A stretch of 64,000 bases of DNA from Pseudisothecium myosuroides (taxonomy: Eukaryota > Streptophyta > Bryopsida > Hypnales > Lembophyllaceae), in contig OX637296.1 of NCBI GenBank assembly GCA_951799445.1, positions 1,054,001-1,118,000 of the forward strand. The letters run 5' to 3'. Within the stretch, counting starts at the first letter, position 1, and every line of letters begins with the position of its first letter. The notes under the pieces are model-generated. The model searched no databases. It was not told the origin of the DNA and was given only the letters and a program-made list of their open reading frames with translations. The translations under genes and the position numbers were made by a program. Below, piece by piece: positions 13,501 to 27,341 of this stretch.

Positions 13501-16500
13501 CAATCGCTCTTTCACCTACCTCTTCTAGCCATCCAAGTGGTTCGGTTCCTTCAAACATGAACTCTGACGATGGTGGAGATTATGGCGAGAGTGAAGATAG
13601 TCTGCGTTTCTTCTTTGAGAAGCTTACTTGCCAGCTCCTGCCGCTGAGTGCCATGTTTCAGAACCAGGTTGCACGTCATGATTCTGTTATCATCGATGTA
13701 CAGCTTAAGAATTGTGGAATACAGTTTCTGGACGCTGGAGGGGTCGTTGGTGTTGTATTGCTTCCTGATGCAACTGTATGTACTTCAGTACCCTTTGCTG
13801 CTTCATCGAGCGCAGAGTCGTGGGAGATTGTGGCCGTTTCTTCAGACCTTCAGCTCAAAGGTACTCATTGGGCTTCAGGTAATATCAGTGAGGACCCTGT
13901 CGGAAGTTTAAGCTCTGGACCAACTGCGACTTGGGATGTCAGGGTTAGGAAGTCTGAAAAGGGGAATTTGGATGTGGTTTTTCAAATTCACAACGCCCAA
14001 GTTGTGCTTCTGACTGATTATTTGGCTGGTTTAATCCAATACTTCGATAGTTCACATTGGACATCCCCGAGCAAATCAAACTCCAGAAATGCTGCTAAGA
14101 GTTCAACTATTTGTTGGAAGGTCGAAGTGGAGGATTCTGTACTCTTTCTACCTCGGGCGCAAGGCAAGGATGAGTTTGTGCAACTTGTTCTTGGGGAATT
14201 TCTTTTTACTACAGTGGATGACCATAATCTAACGATGTCCTATTACATCGTCGGGCAGAAAGTTTCGGTACGAGTGCATGGGACAGGTGTTGATGTTGAT
14301 GATCGATCTGACGCGGATTTTGGCAAGTCTAACGGGGGACAGACTCTAGTTGATAGATGGGATGGTGAACTATTGATTGAAATACCTCCTGCTAATTTTG
14401 CAACGTGTTTGGAGATTCATTCATCTCTCTTGGAGCTGGTCCTGGATGGTGAGTCATGCCTGACTTACTCATATTCATATTATTACTTCTCTGATCACGA
14501 ACAGTGATTTGTCTGTAATATATGGCAACTTTAGCTGTATAGGTCATGGTATATTAGAGTAACAATTCCTCCAGATCATGTTGTGTAGATACCGACGACT
14601 CATGAATGTCGGGGCTTGATGGATTTATGCAGGTGACGTTTTAAAGCAGGTTGAAGCATTCCAATTTATCTCACAGGATCTTTCTGACATTGAATGGACT
14701 TTGAACACTATGGCTTTGACAACAGCTCATGGCGGCCTTGCTAGTTGGACTCCTGGTAAACATGTTCATTTGCACAGTCCCGCTACGGGTAGCGGGACCC
14801 TAAAATTCTGTGCACTGAAGGTCTGCATCACATTCGCAACTCCTGCTCCTGGAAATAAGTCACTTCTACCAGTTGCTGTTTTTCAAGTGGACACAATTGA
14901 TGCAGATTTATCTTTGAATCATGGTATATTGGATGCATTAGCTCTGGAAGTGCTCAGTATTGTGCTTTTCAGCCGTGCTCCCAAGTTAAAATTGCTGCAG
15001 TGTAAAGGTGGTGATGAGTTTGCTATTCAGCCAGCACTTAAGCTCTTGGTTAATTCAGAAGGTCCAGAAATAGAGGTTCATATCTCTCTTCCATCTACTC
15101 AAGTATGGCTCCACGTCGCTGCTTGGAATGCAATAGGCCCCATCATTGCGGCCAGCCTTAAGCAGAGCAAGCCTCAGACAGTATCAGACGATGCGTTAGA
15201 ACCTATTGCTGGGTCATCAAAGCCACCTCCGAAGGTTGAAATTCTTGTGCTACAAGAAGATCCTGACTCCTCTTTTTCTCCACCTCAACATACCCACCCT
15301 GTGAATGCAAGGACGGCTCCTACCTCTTCTAGTGTTGACATTCTTACGACTAAACTGCAGCAACCTAAGAATGCCGCTGTTCTTGTTAAAGTAGGTGCAC
15401 TCAGATTAGCTCTGCTGGTGTTAGATTCTCCCAGCAGAACACAAGAATCTGAACGAGTTGTTGAGGATGAGGACCCTTTTTTAATACAGGAAACTCTACC
15501 AGGAAAACTAATATCATGCACTTTGTCACTGCGTGTGGATGAGTTTCGTTTTAATAAGGACGGCACGTGGACATTAGCAGCTGGTATTACGCAAGGGGAA
15601 GGTAATGTAGTAGATACTTTTGAGGACCAAGATGCTTTTCAGGAACTGTTCTTTCAAGCAACGGAGATAAGTGTCTCTATTGATGGTAGTTTCCAGCCGT
15701 CACCTACTGTGAGGTTCGATTTGAAACTCAATGTGGACTGCATCAACTTTTGGTGCTCATATCCTACCCTGTTGTTCTTTCGCCAATTTACTTTTGAAGA
15801 GTTGCAGTCGGGACCTGCTCCAAGTTTGGATGCTGAAGGCAAGGCTGAAATATGCTTACAGCATGCTTCGGTTCTGCTTAGTGATGGTCGTGTAAGTTTT
15901 GAAATTCCTAGCCTTTTGCTCTTTATTGCGGTTGCTCCAAAGCACTTGGTAACATCCTCATGCTCTAATGCGAAGTCCTGACTGTGTTTCATTCTTTGAT
16001 CGTTAATGCTGTAAAGTAGAGACCGTCACAAATGACATTGAATTTGGTTCATTACATCAATCTCAGTTGCATGCATATATCACAAGCTTGATGGACTTCC
16101 TCGGCTTTATGGGTCTCCTGTGCTCTCTGGAACATTAATACGTTGTGATGAAACCTTAAGCCTGTGTTTTGGAATTACTTCATGCAGTGGAGTTGCAAAG
16201 CTCCGATTGTGGAGCTCTTGCTGGGAAATATTATTGCTCACGCAAGCTATCGTGCTCAGAAACTGGAGGCTTCGCTGTCTTCTGATTTGGAAGCTAATTA
16301 TCACAATATGCATAAGGCAGGTCATCTTTCCATCTGAGTTGGTTTTCGGGTTTCCTGCCTTCTACTTGTGTACGTTTTTTAGTGATTTTTCAAATTTTAA
16401 TATCTGAGTAAGCTGGGTTTGCTTGTTATAACTTCGATGCTGAAAACTGCAAAATCCATGACCTATCCTATGAATTGCACCTCTACACTGCATGTTTTGT

Positions 16501-19500
16501 GATTGCCGGTCCATTTCAATTGTTGTACTGTCCAGAATAGTTTGATTTTTTAAGTGGACCCACGTAACGGTCTATGTGCAATTGTCTTAATCAGGTTTCA
16601 TGGGAGCCATTAGTAGAGCCCTGGAGTGTAAGCTCTATTTTAACAATAGAGAACGCAACTGGTGCGTCTAAAAGTCAAGACTGTACCAGGATCAAAGTTT
16701 CTTCATCGGCAAAACTGAACATCAACATTACAGAGTCTCTTGTGCAGGTAGATAACCTTAAGAAGTTGTTGTATTTGGTTGCAGTATTGCACTACTTGAT
16801 TTTGGTTGGAATTTAATATTCCCTCAGTTGTCGGCTATTTAAAACATTGACATCCTAATCGTTTGCAAAATTTGGATTCTCCTGGAGTTTACATTCCACG
16901 AATCGTATGACATTCTGACGAGTGTTGGGAAGTGGGGCTTTAATATCTTTTACGGATTTCTGTGTTGTAGGCTGTTTCTCGTGCAGCCGAAATGGCTCAT
17001 GATGCATGGGCTGATGACTCCATCGCAAGGGATACAAGGCTGGGTAATTCAAGTCAGTATGCTCCTTACTGGCTTCAAAACGATACAGGAGTTGCAATTA
17101 CGTATTGGCTAATAGGGCCTCGCCATAACCGTGATGACATGAACGACATGGATGGAGGTTTCGGTGGATGGGGTAGTGGGAGTGGCACCGTTTTAGAACC
17201 TGGTAAATCAGAAGCGTTGTACCAGCAGGGCAGCGTTGAGGAAATCTCGAGCAGAAAAAGGAGCAGTGGGTTGCTCAGTAGTGCAGAACCTGCGAAAATG
17301 TTTGAGGTTTTATTGCAGCATCGCATGATTTGTGTTCAGATAGAGGGCACGTCCCGACCCTCTCCACCTTTATCGATAGATCTTGTAGGGTCCCGATCGT
17401 TTGAGGCTTCTTTTTCGGAGAATGAATCTGGGGATGGTTACAATTCAAGCTTGAACAGCACTCCGGGGAACCTTTCGAGGCAAAACTCATTCCAGAAACT
17501 GGAAATCGACAACCGTGACAAGAGTGATGTGTTTCGCACCCTTGTTGTGTTTGAGGTTACTATTCAGCGTTACAGCAAGTTGGTCCGCCTCTGTTCAACT
17601 GTAAGTCCTTACCCATCATGAGATGTACTCGTTAACTAGGCTTGAGTGGTGCAAGCTGCTAAGTGGGTTGAGTTTATATGTGTTTCTTATAGTGGTGTTT
17701 TATGTTTAGTAAGAAAACATATGATGTGCAACTGGGTGGTTTGAGACCCATTTGTTTGATCGCTGGTATGACGAAACTAAGAACTATGTCGTGTCATGCC
17801 AGTGTGCTTTCATTCCATATTGAAGCCTGATTCATTGTCGTACAGACTGGGATACTTTAACTGAAGCATATTTTCAATCTATTTTTCAAGAAATATTCAT
17901 CTTTAAATGAGTGGCTTGATTGGACAGGTATCAGTGGTTAACATGATATCGGTTCCTCTCGAAGTTCGATTTGACATCCCTTTTACGATTTCACCTAAGG
18001 TTTGCACTTCTAGCCCCAAGAGTCGCTCCACATTATTAGTTAGGTATGCTTCACGAATCGTGCTTACAACATCTTTGGACTTCCTTTGTTGCCCAGGTGA
18101 TGGAACCAGTACTTCCAGGTCAAGTAATTTCTCTTCCTGTACACTTAGCTCAAACTGGGAAATTTCGGTGGCGACCGCTAGGAAACAAATTCGTGTGGAG
18201 TGAAGTGCAGTCTATAAGGCACTTGCTACAATCATCAGAGTCAACGCAAGGACTCCATCGTCCCGTTCTTTGTTATCCAAATAGCCGCACCAGCCGTCCA
18301 TTTCGATGTTGTCTTTCAGTTAGTCACTCTTCCATTGCTGCTGTGGATCGTAACTTTGGAGAGCTAACGCAAGATCCCCTGGAGGTGGGAAGAGTTTCAA
18401 TGGAAAGGCCGAAAGAGTTTAAGCTTTGGGATATAACACTACAAGCTCCGCTTGTTGTTAAGAATTGCCTTCCTTTGCCAGTTTCTATCACCATTGACAG
18501 CGGGACGGGTACTATAGTCAGCCACACGGCTGCCGAGGCAAGTTCACTTACATATCCTCATGTTCTTGTCCTGTTCAATGTTTAAGTATACATCAAACGG
18601 GACTGGATACGTAATTTTGGACATTTCCATAGTTTGATGGAGCGGTATCTTATTTGTAATGTTTTGTCCGTAGATACTCTAATGGTACTACTGTTGACAA
18701 TGGATTCCATATGTAATGCTCAGTTAGAGGTCTAATTAGAGTTGAACTTTTCGATATCATTTTATCAGAAACTGAGTTAGCTGTGTTCAGTCTGTAGATG
18801 TTCTCTCAATGATTGATAGGACTGTCGATTTAGGGGGTCGAAGCCATTAGTTTGCAAATTAACGAGCGTGAATCAAAAAACTTGGTTCCTTGAAATGAGT
18901 TCCTGGATTCGGCGTATTGGTATATTCTCTTACTTGAAGAGTATCATTGGTGTCTTCATTTGTTAACACGAATCCTGGGTGTGCAGGGGAACTCCAAATT
19001 TGTATATGATGTAGACACTGTGCACAACCTCCATGTCACTTTTCGTGTGCGTGGATTTGTTACAAGCAGTGCAACCATTATGCAAGCAGCACAATCAATT
19101 TCAGAATCTAGTAGGCGGTCAGACAAGGAGGGTCGCATTAGAGCAGTTGAACCCGTCAACTTTTTTCCGGAAATCGTGTCTGGTGGGCCTCTTAGATCTC
19201 AATTCTGCCTGCTCAATAATCTGTTTGGGATTTAATTTTTGTTCTAGATCATGTATTTTGCTTGTACTCTGTGGAGACGTTTAGTTTGCTATTTCTTCTC
19301 CCATGCGTCTTTATATTGTGTTCAAATCAGGAGAAAATGGAGATTTACTTAAATCCACCCATAGATTCGGGGGGGGGGGGCGGAATTCCACCCGCTGCTT
19401 TTGCTTTCATTGTTTTTTCTGGAGAACTCAACCGTTCAATGTAGGTGCTCGATAGTGATAATGCAGTAAAGTTTTCAGCACATGATGAAGATTGATCGTA

Positions 19501-22500
19501 AAAATGTATTCTTGGCGTCACTTTTGCCTGGAATGGGAAATCGAGATCCTAGCATAGTATTGGGCTACTCACTGATATATCTTATCGGGTGTACAGATCC
19601 TGTTGTTACTGCTGAATTGGAATTTACTATCAATATGATAAGTGGCACTCGAGAAATCTGCATAAGTGTACCCTTTTGGCTCTACAATTGCAGCCCTTTC
19701 AATTTGGCTGTGATAGATGGTGATGTGGATGCCTTTTCTGGGCGCCAAAAGTATCTTGCAAAAGTTACTATGGATAGTTTTGATAAGGAGAAACAACAGA
19801 CAGACACAAGGCCAGGTCTAGCTATCTTACAGACAGGTGAACAGCAGCCGGAAGAAATTAGCTTCGGTTGGTTTCCTGAACGTGGTATTCGATTCGTTTC
19901 TCAGAGAAATACTCTGTCTAATAGCAAGTTAATCACTGCGGATGCTCAAGAGTCGATGTCATTGAAGGGTGAAATCCTCGAGGATTACTGGAAGTTACTA
20001 GTTCCCCACATGTATTCCCCAGTCAAAGGAACTGAATCCAGTGAACACAGGTTAAGAGCAAGAGTTGTTCATCCTGTGCACATGGAAACTCGGAACTCAA
20101 TCGAGCAGTCATGGTCGCGGCCCTTTTCTGTAGATATTCCTGATGGCTCCTCCACACTGACAGTTCCTCGTCCTCAAAAACAGGGTGCATATGTGTTCTC
20201 TGTCATTTGTAATCCTGTTCTTGGATCGGGTGCTGGAAAGTCGAAAACTGTTACCTTTCGACCAAGGTAGTGTATACCCTGACAAGGCATGCTTTCTCAG
20301 TTTACAATGTTATCCTTTGTTATCTCTTCTGTTGAAGTAATATCTTCTGCTTTTGTAAATTTTAAAATGACCTTGAATTATTTATCTCCTTCCTGTTAAT
20401 TCGCAGGTTCCTAGCAGCAAATTCGTGCAAAAGAGATCTTTGTGTCAAGCAGCAAGGAACCGATGCATTCGAGCGACTCCCTGTTGGTCAACACTGCCAT
20501 CTGCATTGGACTGACTTGAACAGGTACACGTCTGATATGGCACGATTGGATGAAATAAACGATCAGACTCATCCTAGTTGCGTAAGCGGGCTGTCTCTTT
20601 CTGATGGTAACATTTCTTCTGGTTTTCAGGGCCCTGCTAGTGTCTGTGCGCTTCAGCGATCATGGCTGGGACTGGTCGGGCGGTTTTTCTCCGGACCAAT
20701 TAGGTGATACGCAGGTCAAAGTGCGGAATCATGCATCTGGTGCAACACAGATGCTTAGGGTGGAAGTCAGCAATATGACGCCCTCAGACACGAGCTCTAA
20801 TAAGGGTGTTGGTCCAGGAATTGGTAACCTTGGCACCTGTCTAATTCTGCTCTCAGACGATGAGACGGGATTTATGCCATACCGCATTGACAACTTTTCT
20901 ATGGAGGTAGTTTTTTTTGGGCTGTGTTTCTTGTAATGTCTTCTTTGTTAACGACCGCGTTGGCGAAATGTCCTGGCAGCTAACCTAAGTGGTTTAGGGA
21001 TCTATATTTATCAATCATCTGTGTTGTAGTCTTCCACATTGATACTCTGTGGCGGCTTGTACTCTGTAGCTAATGAATTGTGTTGCACTGGTTGATTAAT
21101 AGAGAATCCGCTTTCACCAGCAGAAGTGTGAAAAAATGGAGAACATGTTACACCCATATAGCTCATTCTGTTACGCATGGGATGAGCCCTGTGACCCCCA
21201 TCGGCTTGTCCTTGAGGTAATTCAACGGCGCGTTGTTCTCATGTGCTATCCTTGTTTCAAAGAGACGTGATTTTTTATAATAGTGCTGTGGCCTTCAAGG
21301 CTGTTGTGTTTTAATATTTGAGTTTTGTTGTGTTATTTTTTATTATCTGTTGATGATTATATATTAGGAATTGTATCTATCTTTCCAGATCTTATACGAG
21401 ACTTTTAGTTGCTTTAGGACGATGCACTTCCTCAAATCTAATTTAAATTCGAATTGGTGTACATTGCCATACCTTGCTTTTGCATGTGGGGTATAATTTG
21501 AGAGGTGACATTTCTGATAATCCTTGTTTTTCGATGGAAATTGCTGTTTTCATTCAGATTCCCGGTGGCGGACCTTTAGGGGTTTATGGACTTGACGAGG
21601 TGAAAGAATATTCTCCAATTACGCTGCTGTCGACTTTCCAGGTATGGTTGTATAGTTATGAAAATGAGTTTATTTTGTGTGTTTTTCAGTCAACATTGAC
21701 ATTGTGTCGATCATTCATAATGTGCTCTGTTTGTGAATCTCTTGAGGTATGTGCTTTTACTCGTCAGTGGATCTGAAGGTTTCCAGTATGTGTATTATTT
21801 TGCAGAAGACTGAGCGAACATTTATAGTCTCAGTCCGAGCTGAGGGACCGATTAGGGTAATTGTTTTAAACCTTCTGTGCCGCCATTGATTACATTGTCG
21901 TTACCTTTTCCACTTGATCCGAGAATTGAACTTGGATAAGAAATGGATAATGTATACTAGTCTTCAATACGAAATATGAATGTCATTAATTTCATTTAAA
22001 GATGTGTAAGAACGCTGATCGGCTTTCGTTTTGTCTTGGGTGCAGGTTCTAAGCATTGCCGACACATCATTGCACCTGATGAAAACCCCCTCCGAGAGTA
22101 GTAGCGTCTTTCCGTCAAACCAACCTTTTGCAACACCCAACAGCCACGTTTTGGAATGTACTGTGACAGATACAGAATCCGTGACGGAGCTCTTTGTTGA
22201 TTTCTCCTATATAGGCTTGTCCCTCATTGACTCTATTCCACAGGTATATAATTTGTTGAGGCATCTACCTTGAATGATGGCTTGAACTGAACTGCCTGAT
22301 TTTTTGTGGATCAGAATCATTTCAACGTCTTCGAATTGTAACATCATACTATGTTTATCCATGGTATCTCTCATATTGAGACGAAAGAATCACTGCTTCT
22401 CCTAGTACTTACCAGCGATGACCTGATTAGTCCTAGACATTTTATTTCTAGACAGTTGAATCTAGGATGTTGGAGCTGTTTGAGTTTTTCAAGTTATTAT

Positions 22501-25500
22501 TTCACGATGCTTAGTGGTTGTTGTAGCATGTCCCGGTCATCATGATATAGGCTGTATGTGCGGATCATAACATAAATTGAAATCTATGCAGGAGGTCATT
22601 TTCGCTTGTGCCAAGGGATTATGTTTACAGTTAGTACAAGGACAACATCAGCAGCAGTTAAAGCTGGAGATTTCGGTGGTCCAAATTGACAATCAACTCC
22701 GTTTTGCTGTTTATCCCGTCCTGCTGTCAAGCACTTATCCGCATAAAAAGCTTGATGTGGTTGACAACAGTACTCGGGTTGGGAAGGAGTTGAAGCCTTC
22801 AGAGGGGGGTTCTTTGACCTTGCTAATTGCAAAATGGCGTCACCCTGCGGGCTCAGTTGACTGCTTCCAGTGTATTAGCCTTCGGTAGGTTTACATACAG
22901 TCCCTCTCGCAAGTTAACTCTCTTCGTATCTTTTACTCAATGTGGGTTTCTTTTCTCTGGATGTAACTTTGTAGGGATTGTGGAAAAGTTGTGTCTATTA
23001 TGAATCATGCTTGTCACTACTTTTAGCCTGCTTGTCAATCATTTCTTTGTGAAAGTGATAATCCTTCAGTTTTTTATCCTTTGCATTTGCACTGTATTTC
23101 TCCTGCCCCGAGAATGTGCACTACAATTACAAAAGGTGTACTGACATTGCTTGTCATGCTTTTCAGTCTTGTGCCCATGCGATTGGAGGTTGAAGAGCAG
23201 GTTGTTTCAAGCTTGCTCGGGTTTATGGACAAAGCAATGGAGAGCTTTCCAGGTATGAAAATGGACAAGGTGGGTTCATCAAAGGTTCCATTGTGGTCAT
23301 TACTGCGGTGGAATCGTTTTAATGGCCAAGACCAATTTGCTGGTCGACCTTGGAAATTTGAGGTCATCCAGGTTTCAACACTACAAAGTAGAGAGGTTAG
23401 GTTTAGGAAGGTGGTTAAACGGTTGGAGGAGTACCAGTGCTGGGCATCGGTTGGCGCAGTGGAGCCAGTAGGTGGACCTCATCAAAAGCTGCCATTGCTG
23501 GCTAAGGAGAAACCCAAGGCATACATAGAAATTCTGGATATCAGCCCAATTGAATTGACCGTGAGGTTTGGCCTGCATCTTTTCACCATAATGTAGTTAT
23601 TCTCTTAGAAAGTTCTATTTTCTTCGTGTTCATAGTTGTTCAGTCACGAGTATGGTTCAATTGTTACAATTGGCGAAAGCTGATTTGACTGGTTATGAAT
23701 ATAGTTTCTGCCCTATTTGCATTAATGTTTGCCCATGAGGGGTACTGAAGTATCTTTGTCTGGCATATTTGCTCCCGTGATCTGGGTTGGGTATTAGCTT
23801 CTCAAGCACACCATGGCTGTCCAATAATTCTGCAGCGGCAACAAAAAATTCTTTGCTTTGGATGACCGGGATGATGCTTCAGGTGCTCCATTCAGCGCTT
23901 TCATTTCCGTTATATCATGCACTTCGTTGTGCTTTTCGTATCTACATCACTGTTGTGTCTACTCTTTATAGTTTTCTCTGTTCTTCGTGCACGCTGCTAA
24001 CTATGGTAGAATGTGTTCATCCGTGTTGGACAGCACCATGTCATGGCCATTGCAGATGCCGAAGATGCTGTCATGAATTTGCGGCGGTTGACGTTGGCAC
24101 ACCCTTTGGCTAGTTGGGATGCGATACGAGGGATGATTACTCGACATTACACTCGACAACTTTTCCAAGAAGTTTATAAGGTAGTCTGTCTACTGTGAAA
24201 GTGGAGTCCGATCATAGAGCAGTTGTCTGATTTGGACAGGGGATTATTGTCAATTTTTTGCGATGTTTGTCTCTATGTTTGATTGAAGAAAGACTGCCTT
24301 AGCAAATTGTTTATACATTTCAGTACGATTGATGAGGTTGTGCAGGTAGTTGGATCTGCTGATGTATTAGGAAATCCAATACATTTTGTCCGCACTCTAG
24401 GTTCAGGCATGTGGGATTTTGTATCCACACCAGCAAAAAGTCTAAATCAGGTTCGTTGAATTCCTGTTCACTTCTTCTATTTTATGATTTCACTGATTTC
24501 AGCCAGTAAATCTGGAGATGGTATCATCGGAATAGTCGATTTCTAATCAGGTCTTCGTAGGTCGTTTTCTTTGTATAATCAATATGCGTGAATTCATTCT
24601 TTGTTCCTTGTCTTGTTCGTGTTATGGCTTGCTTACAAAGTTTGCTGAATTCTCTTTTTCTGGCCTTGCGCTACCAGAGCCCAAGGCAGCTGGCAAGGGG
24701 ACTTGTTCAAGGGACGCACAGCCTTTTTAGCAACACTATTTTTGCGTTTAGTAATGCAGCTACTCGTATGAGTAAAGTTGCTCGCAAGGTATTTTGAGTC
24801 TTGACCTCTGCAAGAAATGAAGCAAACAACAGCTTTGGCATTCGAATTGACTGTGTAGAATGATTCCGCATCTTCTAGTTGTTTTACATTGAATTTAGTA
24901 AATATTTGTATGTCCAGTTCCTGAAGAGAATGTTGGTTTATTAGCCTAACATTTTGCACCGACAGCTATGGAACTAACTACTGCATTCTTCAGACTGTTA
25001 CAGCTTTTGCTTTTGATAAGGAGTACGTTGACAAAATGGAGCGCCGTGAACATTCACATGGAATGGAAGACCTCAGCGTTGTCAATGAATTTCTGGAGGT
25101 GCGTATTTCATGCATTTTTTGTCAGATTTAATGCCTAAATGCCCTAGGGTTTTTTTGAGGTTCTTTGAGTTTGTTCTAAACTAAACAAAAGGTCAAGGTT
25201 TTATATCAATTTTTTTGCAATTTTATCCGTTCAATCTTATCCCTTAAAGGAATATGTGTTAAAAATTTTGAACAATAGATGAACGCAAACATGTCTCAAG
25301 CAAACAAAATCTTTGTTTTTTCATCCATCTAAATATTTGTAGATTCTTGTGTTAGTTCAAAGCAACAAGGGTGTTAAAACTAAAAAATTCTTTCAATCCA
25401 TTTTTCACAAGTCAAATCTAAAAAGTTGGTGACCGAAAAAATATGAGGTTAAAGAACCTAACATGCATCACCCCAATCAATTTATGGCTTCTCAAAATCT

Positions 25501-27341
25501 ACTCTACAATTTTTTTAAATGAATTTTCTAATGCAATTTTTTCTCCAAGATCTAGTGTATTTGAGGCTCATTTCCAAGTACCCTCAACACTATGGAAAGT
25601 CAAGATTACAATGGGTACCCTTGCACAAAATCTTGAATAGAAAAATCATAATGAATGATTTTCAAAATCGGATTTTTGATGCTAAAACTAAACTTAAAAA
25701 AGAATTTTACAAAAATATAAACTACTAAAAATAGCAACTTGGTTAGGTTTTTTTTAACTTCAAAGTATTGACAACACCAAATTTTGGTGCCTTGGGCATT
25801 TAGGGGTTAACAAACTGACATTAGTCTTCATTTCCGCTGGAAAGAGGTTACACAGAGTCTAGAAATCGGTTGCAGTCCATCTCTGGAACTAAATTGACAT
25901 TTTGGAATCTCATGAACGGATGAGGTTCTGCAATCGCTATCAGAGATTTGTAAGCTAGAAAATATTATTTTAGGATCTATGTGATGCTTATCAATAGGGT
26001 GATGCTTGTTGAACGCGGCTTGTATCGATAGGCATCATCCGGTTTAGAGGGTGAATACTCTCCTTCGGTATTGGAACATGATGTATGTCTCGTTTCTGGG
26101 ACGCAGGGCTTGACAGGGCTGCTACAGTCTCCTGTTCGTGGAGCTGAAAGAGCTGGCCTGCCAGGAATGCTCTCCGGTAACCATCTGCACTCCACACTCC
26201 TGATACTTTAGTCGCTATTCTATTTGTATTTCTTCGTCCGATTGTCCAATTTGTTGGCTACCTAGCTCAACTGGTCATCAAATTCAGTTAGATTCTTCCG
26301 TTCAATTTTTAATAGTGATGAAGACACATAGCGCCTCCAAGCATAACTTCGGCATAGTCCCTCTTATCTCGGCACATGCTTTACTGAATAAGGCATTGCA
26401 ATCTAGCTTTTCCATATCCGTTAGCTACAAGAAGCAGACACTGCCAACGCCCTTTTTGATCATACAGGAGCTGCTGTTGGAGCATTGGGAGTAGTTGCAA
26501 GGCCAGTGGCAACTATTCTTGAGGTGGCTAGTAAGACCGGTCAAAGCATCGTCAATCGAAGTAGTCCCAAGCAGTGGCGGGCGACTCGCATACGTTTACC
26601 GAGGCACTTGCGCGAGGATTCTCCATTGCTCCCATACTCGTGGGAGAACGCAGTGGGCAGGGCAGTGCTATTGGAAACCGATGGTGGTTGTTTTCGGAAC
26701 GAGGTAAGCTTGCGAACTTCATACTATGTATGTATATTGCTGTTCACTTCTCTTTGAATTGAATTAAATGCCCCACATATGACCTGGAATTCGGATTTTT
26801 AGCGGTTCGGGGAGACGGGCCGTTAGGGTTTGTCCGCTTTTCATGGTAGGATTCCGTACCGTTTTGAGCAGTGATGAAGGCCAGGTTCTTTGCCCTCAAC
26901 ATCTATCCTTGCATTTTCTGGTTTTGAACTCACTGTTTGGGTTGGTCCGAACAGGTTCTTATGTTATGCTTGCCTCTAGCTCGTGGGAACGAGTTTGTGT
27001 TATTGACGCACACTCGAATACTCAAAGTGAGCAGTGTGAAAGTGGGTTACCTATCCGGCTTCAAGTGGCACATGGAGTTAGTAGCGGCGGTGGAAGATAT
27101 TCTGCACGTGGATCACTTCGGAAATCGTGTGAACATTCTGCTGGGCCCTGCCAGGCGGGAGTTCGTCAGGACTCAGCACTACTCAGGCTTAGGTCACAAG
27201 GTCATGTCACTGCCAGCTCATGAAACCCTCGAGTTTCTCGATGAAAATGCTCTCCAGCAGTTCCTGGTGGTTTTGCGCTTCCTCGAAGATCGTTTGCAGC
27301 ACAGCCGGTCCACAATCTTGATCTCAACACGGACGCTGTAA
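2853..27341 (+). CDS. VPS13: VPS13-family bridge-like lipid transfer protein
   Basis: VPS13 proteins form long hydrophobic grooves that carry lipids between organelles at membrane contact sites. About 50 exons were traced, summing to roughly 3,600 codons, which suits the family. Coding exons with well-fixed edges include 2853-2949, 3905-3982, 4133-4245, 4502-4595, 4895-4938, 5052-5123, 5504-5571, 5776-5989, 6372-6440, 6843-6922, 7233-7385, 7617-7680, 7996-8103, 8373-8564, 8618-8799, 9093-9252, 9502-9729, 9965-10066, 10388-10437, 10647-10749, 11783-11875, 12030-12176, 12308-12451, 12639-12790, 12974-14448 and 14633-15891. The start is the ATG of MLGSVVYQVLAGYLGHYV, the usual chorein opening. 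The last exon ends at the TAA at 27339-27341. Phases agree across nearly all junctions listed. Exons near 11088-11228, 16000-16320 and 18986-19600 are less certain. I saw no inactivating lesion. Confidence 0.93.
3983..4132 (+). other. GC-AG intron in VPS13
   Basis: The exon ending AAGCAAG at 3982 is followed by GCATGC rather than GT. The next exon starts at 4133 after TTTTGCTGCAG. Joining them keeps the frame (LSIKQ-ASIGKLRILVPW) and restores the chorein motif, and I see no GT donor in the right phase nearby. GC donors account for a small percentage of plant introns. Confidence 0.65.
12639..15891 (+). other. VPS13: VPS13 middle region with two very long exons
   Basis: Exons 12974-14448 (1,475 bp) and 14633-15891 (1,259 bp) are much longer than the roughly 50-230 bp exons before them. 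They encode the variable middle of the channel, with alternating hydrophobic beta-strand patterns and low-complexity serine-rich loops, for example around 13500-13560. The splice phases into and out of both exons are consistent. Confidence 0.8.
16971..18538 (+). other. VPS13: VPS13 adaptor-binding (VAB/SHR-BD) region, first part
   Basis: After an exon with VSWEPLVEPWSV, the protein reads SSQYAPYWLQNDTGVAITYW. This is the typical start of the VPS13 adaptor-binding repeats, which bind proline-rich motifs of organelle adaptors. The following exons carry the repeat patterns VSVVNMISVPLEVRF and FKLWDITLQAPLVVKNCLPL. The second exon starts near 18097 after TTGCCCAG. Confidence 0.8.
19600..23562 (+). 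other. VPS13: VPS13 adaptor-binding region, second part
   Basis: The exons contain ICISVPFWLYNCSPFNLAV, WDWSGGFSPDQLGDTQVKV, DFSYIGLSLIDSIPQ and AYIEILDISPIELTV. These are the late repeats of the adaptor-binding domain and the start of the C-terminal module. A 12-G run lies at 19369-19380, in or beside an exon whose limits I could not fix. Confidence 0.75.
24010..27341 (+). other. VPS13: VPS13 C-terminal module (ATG2-like helices and PH-like domain)
   Basis: The run IRGMITRHYTRQLFQEVYK, VVGSADVLGNPIHFVRTLG and SPRQLARGLVQGTHSLFSN is the conserved amphipathic ATG_C segment that contacts membranes. The last exons (about 26468-26705 and 26955-27341) encode the PH-like tail, with GNEFVLLTHTRILKV and WHMELVAAVEDILHV. 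Translation ends in a TAA at 27339-27341. Confidence 0.85.
25132..25806. mobile_element. piggyBac-like MITE 3 in a VPS13 intron
   Basis: A 675-bp AT-rich insert lies in the 25,099-26,106 intron. The ends are TGCCTAAATGCCC at the left and GGGCATTTAGGGG at the right (inverted, 11 of 13 identical), with TTAA on both sides (25128-25131 and 25807-25810). The intron is several times longer than its neighbours because of this insert. It is non-coding and leaves the splice sites intact. Confidence 0.65.

Noticed and set aside
12952..15992. Several minus-strand and alternate-frame open frames inside VPS13.
   Set aside because: They are shadows of the two long VPS13 exons, which carry the family signature on the plus strand.
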